A stretch of DNA of 40,594 nt from Acidiferrobacteraceae bacterium (GTDB taxonomy: Bacteria; Pseudomonadota; Gammaproteobacteria; Acidiferrobacterales; JAJDNE01). The notes below the pieces were generated by a model. It was not told the DNA's origin, did no database searches, and was given only the letters and a program-made list of their open reading frames with translations. Location: the NCBI GenBank assembly GCA_037388825.1, contig JARRJV010000006.1, positions 1 through 40,594 of the forward strand. The letters are read 5' to 3'. The translations under genes and the position numbers were made by a program. This document shows, piece by piece, positions 34,614 to 40,594 of the stretch (position 1 is the first letter of the stretch; every line of letters starts with the position of its first letter).

Positions 34614-35285
34614 TTACCGGCTGTGAAAACGAATATGAGTCCCGACCATCGGAACGCAGTCCGACTCTTCGACCCACTGCCCTTTGCTGTCCCGGGACTG
34701 AAAGCTGTCAAACACGAATGGCACGACTTTTGCGCGATACGGATCGTCCATTTGATCAAAAAGATTCATATGCAGGTGAGGCATGGTCGAGTTCCCCGAA
34801 CTTCCTACCCGGCCCACGACCTCTCGACGATGCACTTCCTGCCCTTCCGATACGACAATGGACCCGTTGCGCAGGTGTGCCAGAAATACGACGTGCCCTT
34901 CCCGTGCCTGAATCATTACATGATTACCTGCGTTCGGGCGGATATCCAGCCGCCCCTCGCCCATTTGCGGGCGGAAACGATAGGTCGCGTTGTACCAAAG
35001 GCGGATCATGTTCCACAAATTTGCATACTCATGGTCCGGCCAGCCGGATCCAACGCGGATTACCGTGCCATCGAGCGGCGCGCGCACGGGCTCGTCCCAG
35101 CAGTAGAAGTCACGCGAGGCTACCCGGGAAAGATAGAACTTCAGCTGCGTTCCGGGGTGCTGCGCCCTCTTCCTCGCGCCGGTCTTGACGAAATCAAACG
35201 CGAAGGGGTGGTGACCGGGGGGACGCAGAAATCTCCACTCACCATCAAGCGGAGGCGAAATCACGATGCCCGCTTCCAAATCCAT
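34614..35285 (-). CDS. M23-family metallopeptidase-like protein without signal peptide
   Basis: The 223-residue protein has the M23 elements: an early His/Asp region (PPGHHPFAFDFV, H26 and D31), APLDGTVIRVGSG, NHVMIQAREGHVVFLAHL and the terminal HLH in GNSTMPHLHMNLFD. M23 enzymes normally cut peptidoglycan peptides in the periplasm, but no signal peptide or membrane segment precedes the domain. The ATG at 35285 follows GGAGG at eight bases. It lies 33 bases after the DUF2569 membrane-protein gene on the same strand. A cytoplasmic or non-hydrolytic role is possible. Confidence 0.8.
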   Translation of the reverse strand: MDLEAGIVISPPLDGEWRFLRPPGHHPFAFDFVKTGARKRAQHPGTQLKFYLSRVASRDFYCWDEPVRAPLDGTVIRVGSGWPDHEYANLWNMIRLWYNATYRFRPQMGEGRLDIRPNAGNHVMIQAREGHVVFLAHLRNGSIVVSEGQEVHRREVVGRVGSSGNSTMPHLHMNLFDQMDDPYRAKVVPFVFDSFQSRDSKGQWVEESDCVPMVGTHIRFHSR

Positions 35286-35318
35286 GTGCTTGCCTCCGAT
35301 TCCCTCTTTTCGTCCCAA

Positions 35319-35780
35319 TCAGTTCACGAACGTGGCCTTGACCCGTTTGGACACGCGGAAATACGGAATCCAGATGGCAGCGCCGATCATGTCACGCACG
35401 AGCTGCTTCAGTGTTTCGGCGGCAAACACTTGTGCACTTGCGGCTAGCTCGACCACGAGCAGAAACAGATCCGTACCCAAGCCAGCCGCCAGGAGAATGA
35501 TGATCATGCGCGGCGCCTTGCGTTGCTTGCGGAAAAAAAGAACGGCCACATAGATCGCGAAGGCGAGCAGCGCGGCACCGACCAGCAGTTCCACCGCAAA
35601 CACCCCACCGTAACCTGCCTGTGCCACCCGGGAATACAGTCCCAGGGCGAACACCAGCCCCACCACGCCAACAATGGGCCCCAGCACCATTCCGATGGCC
35701 GGAAGAATTAGCCATCCGCCAATGCCCTCGAGATTCTTGTCGACTGCTTCCGCCTGCAATGCCTGTTCCTGCTCGCTCAT
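35319..35780 (-). CDS. DUF2569 family membrane protein
   Basis: The 153-residue protein matches DUF2569: GIGGWLILPAIGMVLGPI at the start and IWIPYFRVSKRVKATFVN at the end, with four hydrophobic segments (about 21-45, 59-80, 92-112, and one near 122-138). No function is established. The ATG at 35780 is best spaced after GGGAGG, though an ATG at 35786 is in frame. It probably heads a small operon with the M23-like and cupin genes. Confidence 0.9.
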   Translation of the reverse strand: MSEQEQALQAEAVDKNLEGIGGWLILPAIGMVLGPIVGVVGLVFALGLYSRVAQAGYGGVFAVELLVGAALLAFAIYVAVLFFRKQRKAPRMIIILLAAGLGTDLFLLVVELAASAQVFAAETLKQLVRDMIGAAIWIPYFRVSKRVKATFVN

Positions 35781-35913
35781 CTCCATCCTCCCTTGTTTGT
35801 ACACTTCGTTCTTGAATCATTTGTGCGGCGGCGCCGGAAAGACGCGATCACGTATTATTCAGGCCGGAAATCCACGGTTCTGCCCGACTCACTCCCTGTC
35901 GTCATTCCCGCCA

Positions 35914-36783
35914 TCAGGCGATTCCAAGTCTCTTGTGTGTCCGAATGATCGCCTGACGTTCGTTCCGGTCGTTCCAGGGTTGGCCGACCAGTTTGCGCAT
36001 CAACCCTTCGATGCTGCGAATCACAAGCAGGTTGCGCGCCATCTTCAGCGCCGTTGCCGGTTGACGGGGAAATGCCCTCAAGGACATGGAAAAGCTGATC
36101 TCGTCGTAGGCGATGTAATGCCAATAGCCGGGTGGAATGTAGAGCACATCCCCGTGCTTCAGCTCGACCGTGTGGGCATGGAGACTTTTCAAGGCCGGAT
36201 ACTTTTCGAAATCCGGATCCTCATAGTCGATATCAAACAGACTGCTGAACGAAAACGGTACGTGGTACATGTAGCGGGTCTGCTCGGGTGAAACCAGAAG
36301 AACCCGTTTTCTTCCCCCAAAGTGGCACAGAAGGATATCGGCAAGATCGATATCAAAGTGCATTTGCACCCGGGCGCCCTCTCCGCCCATAAAGAACACC
36401 GGTAGTCTGCGGAACAGCTTCAGGCCCAGGTCCGGGAATTCAAAATCCTTTGCCAGTTCCGGGGACTGGGCCAATAGATTGAAAAAGAACATGCGCAAGT
36501 CCTGTTCACCGCTTTCCAGGCGGTCCAGGTAATCCCGCAGGGGCATGGTTGTCGCGGCGGCATGCTGGTGCTTGTTGTCGCGCGATGGCTGGCTGTCGTA
36601 CAGGGGAACGGGCACATCGCCGGCGACGGTCTTGAGGTAATCTACCGACCACTTCTCGCGTGCCGGCCACCCCTGAGTCAGGGCCTCCAGCACAACCGGG
36701 TTTGCCGGTTTCTTGTAGCGATGGAGAAACTCTTCCCTGCCAATGGGTCCAACCCGATCGACAGCCGTCGTTGGAATTGTCAT
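35914..36783 (-). CDS. JmjC/cupin-like domain protein, probable 2-oxoglutarate oxygenase
   Basis: The 289-residue protein has the cupin_8/JmjC pattern: a WPAREKWSVDYL start, the iron-binding triad H142 and D144 (MHFDID) and H222 (GYWHYI), and the preceding PPGY. Such enzymes hydroxylate proteins or small molecules with 2-oxoglutarate and Fe(II). The target is unknown. An ATG start at 36783; no strong ribosome site was found. It is separated by 165 bases from the lipoprotein gene, with no shared operon proven. Confidence 0.88.
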   Translation of the reverse strand: MTIPTTAVDRVGPIGREEFLHRYKKPANPVVLEALTQGWPAREKWSVDYLKTVAGDVPVPLYDSQPSRDNKHQHAAATTMPLRDYLDRLESGEQDLRMFFFNLLAQSPELAKDFEFPDLGLKLFRRLPVFFMGGEGARVQMHFDIDLADILLCHFGGRKRVLLVSPEQTRYMYHVPFSFSSLFDIDYEDPDFEKYPALKSLHAHTVELKHGDVLYIPPGYWHYIAYDEISFSMSLRAFPRQPATALKMARNLLVIRSIEGLMRKLVGQPWNDRNERQAIIRTHKRLGIA

Positions 36784-36948
36784 GCCTTCTACTTCACCAC
36801 CGGCATTGGTCGGCGATGTCTGGGAACAGGATGCAGTTTATTGAAAATCCCCGCCCCATCTCAAGCTTCCCGCATTCTCGGGGAAGCAAATCTGACACGG
36901 ACGGTCGGGAATTGCGCGCCCATGGGCCCGACCGCCCGGCAGCACGGT

Positions 36949-37581
36949 CTACAGTCTCTGGCGCAGCGCCTTCTCGAGCTGAATGGACTTTTCCTTATTG
37001 ACACGATTTGAGCGAATCGCCGCCTCGACCATGGCGCGGATCAGAAGATTCTTCTTTTCCGGGGCCTTGTTCTTGGCGTTGGATGATACGTACGGTGTCA
37101 GCATGGTCTTCACTGTATTGGCGTCCAGCAGAATACCCGTGCGCTTGGGAACCGGACTCTTGTACATCGTTACGATGGCCCGCGAGGAATAGGTCGTAAC
37201 CGTGTAGTAGGTGGTGTAGTAGTAAACGGGTACGCCCCTGGGCTTGTCTCCCTGGGCCAGGAGATTCGGGTCCAACATGGTGAACTTCGCCAGGCGCTCG
37301 TCCCCGGGCTCATTCATGGACGACTTCTTTTGAACTGGCGCGATGGAGAAGAACTCGTATCCTTGCTCCAGCGTCAGCTCCGCGCAGCGGTAGATCCAGA
37401 AATTCCAGACCGTCTGCCCGGACGTATTGCCATTTCCGTAGAACGAAACCATGTATCTGTTCTCGGAAATTTTTTCATCTTTGTAGCCGCCACCGACACC
37501 GAAAGGCTTGTACGGTGTGGTGCAGGCAAAAAGTCCAACCGAGAATACAAGAAAAATCGAGACTGCGAGTCTGCGCCGCAT
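36949..37581 (-). CDS. CC0125/CC1285-like lipoprotein
   Basis: The 210-residue protein has a basic N-terminus, hydrophobic core and lipobox LFAC (residues 17-20), so a lipoprotein is expected. The following PYKPFGVGGGYKDEKISENRYMVSFYGNG and the AELTLEQGYEFF pattern match the CC0125/CC1285 lipoprotein family of unknown function. A tyrosine-rich segment (YYYTTYYTVTTYSS) is notable. The leader DNA takes part in the 37514-37767 inverted repeat: GGAGG is about 19 bases from the ATG, farther than usual. It is divergent from the 55-codon leader remnant. Confidence 0.87.
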   Translation of the reverse strand: MRRRLAVSIFLVFSVGLFACTTPYKPFGVGGGYKDEKISENRYMVSFYGNGNTSGQTVWNFWIYRCAELTLEQGYEFFSIAPVQKKSSMNEPGDERLAKFTMLDPNLLAQGDKPRGVPVYYYTTYYTVTTYSSRAIVTMYKSPVPKRTGILLDANTVKTMLTPYVSSNAKNKAPEKKNLLIRAMVEAAIRSNRVNKEKSIQLEKALRQRL

Positions 37582-37767
37582 TGGTCTTCGGGTAAAAGTA
37601 CCTCCCGTTATTTATGCCGAAACCGTGCGGTATGTACTATATATAGTATTCCGCACGGTTTCGGCCGATAACTAAACTAAGTACGGGAGGGAATTACCAA
37701 TGCTGCTCAGACTCGCAGTCTCGATTTTTCTTGTATTCTCGGTTGGACTTTTAGCCTGCACCACACC
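37514..37767. repeat. 254-bp imperfect inverted repeat copying a lipoprotein leader
   Basis: Arms 37514-37573 and 37708-37767 are inverted copies (59 of 60 bases identical; the mismatch is 37528/37753). Inside them, CCTCCCGT (37601) and ACGGGAGG (37683) mark a copied ribosome site, and 15-bp arms (37616-37630 and 37651-37665) form the core. Outer arms and core share the same centre at 37640.5; the region between has small insertions and deletions. This is a fold-back duplication, not a known insertion sequence; no transposase or target-site duplication was found. Confidence 0.9.
37616..37665. repeat. Central palindrome of the inverted duplication
   Basis: GCCGAAACCGTGCGG and its inverse flank 20 bases containing the perfect 14-base palindrome TACTATATATAGTA (37635-37648). 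It can fold into a strong hairpin in DNA or RNA. The AT-rich centre also resembles a divergent promoter core; no -35 pair is convincing. Confidence 0.85.
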
Positions 37768-37867
37768 CCGGCAATTGCGAGCCACAGAAATACCGCGAGC
37801 GCGGTCGTCTCATAGAAACCAAGTAGTGTCTCCAGCGAGTCCACCTGCGGCCACAGGGCTGAAATAA
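37700..37867 (+). pseudogene. Inverted lipoprotein-leader remnant, 55-codon ORF
   Basis: The ORF begins MLLRLAVSIFLVFSVGLLAC with a lipobox LLAC, nearly the same as the leader of the lipoprotein gene at 37581 (its residues 5-16 are identical). GGGAGG stands at a normal distance before the ATG. After the leader (37767) the frame enters sequence antisense to the DoxX gene and ends at a TAA at 37865-37867, giving residues without family features. It is best seen as a duplicated leader fused to unrelated DNA, possibly still translated into a short lipopeptide. Confidence 0.65.
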
Positions 37868-38165
37868 TCGCCACAATCATGACCACGCCCAATCCGCCGG
37901 CCGCGATCCGTGTAAACAGCCCGGCGATCAAAAGGATTCCACCGACAAACTCCCAACCCGCTACAAACGGCGTGAGAACATGAGGAAACGGGATGCCCCA
38001 TTCGATGAAATTCTCGGTCACGGCGGGCAGGTTATGGAGCTTGCCCCAACCGCTCCACAAGAATACCCAACCCGTCACGATGCGCGCGAACGGTGGCGCA
38101 ATTGCCTGTAGATGCGCGGCCACCGATTCGGGCCAAAGAATCAACCATCTGGTCACAGCTTGCAT
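37707..38165 (-). CDS. DoxX-family membrane protein with recoded C-terminus
   Basis: The 152-residue protein has the DoxX pattern: an early PPFARIVTGWVFLWSGWGKL, then FVAGWEFVGGILLIAGLFTRIAAGGLGVVMIVAI and a last span around ETTALAVFLWLAIAG, so four membrane segments. DoxX proteins are linked to redox and sulfur metabolism but without a settled role. The last 19 residues (VWCRLKVQPRIQEKSRLRV) lie antisense to the copied lipoprotein leader of the inverted repeat, so the original C-terminus was probably replaced. The ATG at 38165 follows AGGAG. Confidence 0.85.
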   Translation of the reverse strand: MQAVTRWLILWPESVAAHLQAIAPPFARIVTGWVFLWSGWGKLHNLPAVTENFIEWGIPFPHVLTPFVAGWEFVGGILLIAGLFTRIAAGGLGVVMIVAIISALWPQVDSLETLLGFYETTALAVFLWLAIAGVWCRLKVQPRIQEKSRLRV

Positions 38166-38286
38166 AAGATCCGTCTCCTGTTGTTGTTTTGGACGGCACA
38201 CGTACAACCGCGGACTCCACGCCTGTTGTGTGTCGCTCGCGCGTGTACCGGCTTCTTATGCTGTGACCACGAGTTCTTTCAGTTGT

Positions 38287-39156
38287 TCACCTTTTCTTCA
38301 AAAATACAATCCCCGCGTAACGCTTCATCGCCCGCCGGCGCTCGGGGGAAGCCAACATTCTCAGGATCCGCATCAATACCCTGATCAACATAGGAAAGGG
38401 AGCGGGTCGACCCAGGGACTCAGCCTCTTCCGCGAAATAGCGTACCTCTTTGGCAGTCCAGCCACACCGGGAAAAGAAACCGAAGTAATCTGCGGGTTCA
38501 AACAGGAACGGGGCATTGGCCATGGCCCGACTCATCCCGCTTCGGCGGCGGTACTCATAGGACGCCGGTGAAAAGTGATCGACGATCCAGCCCGACACAG
38601 CCTCGATATCCCGAAGGTCCTTCCCCAAGGCGGTCACATCGGTCTCGGAGAGATACGGGGTCACCGCCTCGGTCAGCACGAGAATCTTCCCCGAATCCGG
38701 CCCGATCGTCTTCAGAAATGACTGTCTTGCGTCGACATCGGAAAGGTCGAGTTTCACCCGCTCCAGGTGACATCGCGGCGTTTCCGTCGCGAGCTCGGCC
38801 TCTTTCAAGTCGATCAACTGCGGCTGGTCCACCTCGATCCAGCGTAGCGACGCGGGAAGATCCATTCGATACGGACGGGCATCGAGACCGGCACCCAGAT
38901 TCAGGACCGTGTCCACGCCCTCCACGATGGCGTCATGAATGAAGTCGTCGATGATCCGGGTGCGGATCACTACGGTCCAGCCACCGACGAATGCCTTCTT
39001 CGGCAGCGCGTCGAGGATTTTCCTGCCCCTTTCCCCGGCCAGCCTTGCCGCCAGGGGGTCGCGAAACAGGGCGTCCGGCCTGTCGGTCTCCACCGCCCGA
39101 TAGGCCGCGGCCATCAACGCCGTATCCGGCACATTCCGGATCGGGGTGTCGTTCAT
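38287..39156 (-). CDS. Class I SAM-dependent methyltransferase, TIGR00027/LCMT-like
   Basis: The 289-residue protein resembles the leucine carboxyl methyltransferase-like family: DALFRDPLAARLAG, VLNLGAGLDARPYRMDLP (SAM motif I) and WIEVDQPQLIDLKEAEL are typical of TIGR00027 members, often found near secondary-metabolite or lipid genes. The substrate is unknown. The ATG at 39156 follows GGGAGG at a good distance; a longer frame to 39300 overlaps rarD and is not supported. It lies 31 bases downstream of rarD on the same strand. Confidence 0.9.
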   Translation of the reverse strand: MNDTPIRNVPDTALMAAAYRAVETDRPDALFRDPLAARLAGERGRKILDALPKKAFVGGWTVVIRTRIIDDFIHDAIVEGVDTVLNLGAGLDARPYRMDLPASLRWIEVDQPQLIDLKEAELATETPRCHLERVKLDLSDVDARQSFLKTIGPDSGKILVLTEAVTPYLSETDVTALGKDLRDIEAVSGWIVDHFSPASYEYRRRSGMSRAMANAPFLFEPADYFGFFSRCGWTAKEVRYFAEEAESLGRPAPFPMLIRVLMRILRMLASPERRRAMKRYAGIVFLKKR

Positions 39157-39187
39157 TTCAATTCCCTCCCTGGGGATCTTGTTCCTG

Positions 39188-40111
39188 TCAGGCTTCCTCG
39201 GGCACTCTCGAAGCATCGGCTTCGGCGCGACCCCGCCGGCGCAGGAGATCGACGCTGTACAGGACGAGCCCGGTCCAGATAAAGGCAAAGGTGACTGCAT
39301 CTGCGTGGGTAAATCGTTCGCGCAACAGCAGCACCGCCGTCAGAAACTGCAGGGTCGGCGCAATGTAGTTCAATAGTCCCAGGGTCGTCAGTGGCAGACG
39401 ACGCGCACCGACCGCGAACAGCAACAAGGGCACCACGGTGAATGTGCCCGTGCCAACGAGCAACAGGTCCATGGTGAGGGACGCATGCAGGAATGTTATC
39501 TGATGATGTTCAAACAGCGCGACCAGCAGGACCAGTGCCACGGGAAGCAGCAGCAAGGTCTCCACCAGCAGGCCGGTCGTGCTGTCCACGGGAACCTGCT
39601 TGCGAATCAGTCCGTAGACCCCGAATGCCGTCGCCAGGGTAAGGGCCACCCAGGGAATGGATCCATAGGCACCGACAAGAATGGCTACGCCGGCGGCTGC
39701 GAGGGCCACGGACAGCCACTGCAGGGGACGCAGCCGCTCGCCGAGGAACAGCAGCCCCATGAGCACATTGAGCAGCGGCGTGATGTAGTAGCCCAGGCTG
39801 GTTTCGAGCACATGATCGTGGGTGACGGCCCAGATAAACACGATCCAGTTGGTACCAATACACAGGGCGCTCGCCGAAAGCGCCAGCAGCATGTTCTTGT
39901 GGCGGAATACCGCAATCAGGCGCGGCAAGCGCCCGCTCAGTAGCGTGATCAGGACCAGCATCAATGCTGCCCAAACGATGCGATGGGACAAAACCTCCCA
40001 GGCGTTGACCTGCGGACCGATGAGGGTGAAGTACAGCGGGAGAAACCCCCAGATGCCGAATGCGCCCAGGGCCGCCAGCAGGCCCGTACCGTGATCAGTC
40101 TTCGGCTTCAT
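39188..40111 (-). CDS. rarD: RarD/EamA-family transporter
   Basis: The 307-residue protein has about ten hydrophobic segments in two EamA repeats and the RarD start GTGLLAALGAFGIWGFLPLYF, with SHRIVWA and GTNWIVFIWAV. RarD-type proteins are inner-membrane carriers of unclear substrate, originally noted for chloramphenicol sensitivity. The ATG at 40111 was chosen for family length. The methyltransferase gene follows 31 bases later and may share a transcript. Confidence 0.93.
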   Translation of the reverse strand: MKPKTDHGTGLLAALGAFGIWGFLPLYFTLIGPQVNAWEVLSHRIVWAALMLVLITLLSGRLPRLIAVFRHKNMLLALSASALCIGTNWIVFIWAVTHDHVLETSLGYYITPLLNVLMGLLFLGERLRPLQWLSVALAAAGVAILVGAYGSIPWVALTLATAFGVYGLIRKQVPVDSTTGLLVETLLLLPVALVLLVALFEHHQITFLHASLTMDLLLVGTGTFTVVPLLLFAVGARRLPLTTLGLLNYIAPTLQFLTAVLLLRERFTHADAVTFAFIWTGLVLYSVDLLRRRGRAEADASRVPEEA

Positions 40112-40263
40112 GGCGTGAAACTTCTTTCAGATATGTGGGAAACCCGGGCTGCGAATATCAAATACCCGCACGCCCGGTGGCAGGCCCCGGATCATACCAA
40201 GAAACCACGGCCGATAAATCCGGTGTGCACGCCGATGTATGACCGCCAGGCGCGGAAGCCGGA

Positions 40264-40594
40264 TCAACCCCTGGTGGCGACCGCCAGGAACACCGGATAG
40301 CGCCCCTGTTCCTTTTCCACACTCGTTGCATCGTAGAAACGGATGTCCTGAAAACCATGCTTTTCAAGAATGGACCTGAAGGCATCGCGATTGAATCCGG
40401 AATGATAGACCCCTTCGGTATCCTCGGGATGAAAGCTGCCGTCCTCTTCGTCCAGGTCCGCCAGGGCCACGCGGCCACCAGGTTTCAGGTGCTCGGCGAA
40501 GCGCTGCACCAGCTTGTCGGTGTCCCGAACATGGTGCATGGCCTTGGCGCTGACGATGAGATCGAACTTGGCGTCCATCGGGCGTTCCAGTATG
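40264..40594 (-). CDS. SAM-dependent methyltransferase, 5' end outside window
   Basis: The gene runs off the right edge; its last 109 codons are visible. SAKAMHHVRDTDKLVQRFAEHLKPGGRV is the C-terminal half of a class I methyltransferase fold, with the usual ADLDEEDGSFH strand. The SAM-binding motif I is outside the window, so activity cannot be checked. The 152 bases between it and rarD hold no gene or terminator I can support. Confidence 0.85.
   Translation of the reverse strand, partial: ILERPMDAKFDLIVSAKAMHHVRDTDKLVQRFAEHLKPGGRVALADLDEEDGSFHPEDTEGVYHSGFNRDAFRSILEKHGFQDIRFYDATSVEKEQGRYPVFLAVATRG

Noticed and set aside
36902-36934. CGGTCGGG / CCCGACCG inverted repeat downstream of the lipoprotein gene
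   Set aside because: Eight-base arms with a 17-base loop and no T run; too weak to call a terminator.
1-40594. tRNA, rRNA, CRISPR, transposase, prophage or toxin-antitoxin genes
   Set aside because: None was recognised on either strand, though small RNAs cannot be excluded by reading alone.

Overview
The window reads as a chromosomal segment of a G+C-rich gammaproteobacterium, probably a free-living respiratory or chemolithotrophic type. The evidence is the near-canonical gammaproteobacterial DksA, GluQ, Rep, TrmD, QueD and GltA proteins, an AguA/AguB putrescine route, a CbbY-type phosphatase usually seen with the Calvin cycle, c-type haem proteins, an LbtU-type outer membrane porin and several c-di-GMP proteins. 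I cannot name a genus. No rRNA, tRNA, CRISPR array, transposase or phage gene was seen. Genes are tightly packed, with many overlapping starts and stops and many GTG or TTG starts (pyrD, rep, trmD, queD, the dihaem gene, the porin, dihydroorotase and the small cupin).

Layout. 1-2.5 kb: a hemerythrin-like protein running off the left edge, then rluF and pyrD on the plus strand. 2.5-5.3 kb: a minus-strand cluster of a Gfo/Idh/MocA oxidoreductase and a DegT aminotransferase (a possible GnnA/GnnB pair) plus a DUF938 methyltransferase. 5.3-8.2 kb: a GAF/HD-GYP protein divergent from an SDR enzyme. 8.2-10.96 kb: a two-gene iron-type operon of a dihaem peroxidase-family protein and an LbtU-like porin, behind a promoter overlapped by a good Fur-box candidate. 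11-15.5 kb: a DUF1015 protein, aguA-aguB and a DAHP synthase. 15.4-22.8 kb: gltA translationally coupled to a small lipoprotein, a serine hydrolase, gpsA, rep, an unknown membrane protein and trmD in an unusual queD-tlpA-trmD operon. 23.8-27.3 kb: a two-domain sulfurtransferase broken by a one-base frameshift, an aminotransferase, a CbbY phosphatase, and dksA with a textbook terminator. 27.3-33.7 kb: dihydroorotase, a response regulator with a degenerate GGDEF domain, the gluQ-unknown-yheT operon and an EAL protein. 34-40.6 kb: a cupin, an M23 peptidase-like protein, a DUF2569 protein, a JmjC-like protein, a lipoprotein, a DoxX protein, two methyltransferases and RarD.

The most unusual structure is a 254-bp imperfect inverted repeat at 37514-37767. 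The first codons and ribosome site of the lipoprotein gene at 36949-37581 are copied in inverted orientation on the other side of an AT-centred palindrome (59 of 60 bases identical). The copy forms a short leader remnant on one strand and recodes the last 19 residues of the neighbouring DoxX protein on the other. Next in interest are the Fur-box/dihaem/porin operon, the degenerate GGDEF receptor that keeps an I-site, an HD-GYP domain split by a long insertion, and the possible GnnA/GnnB lipid A pair. Most other genes are ordinary housekeeping.
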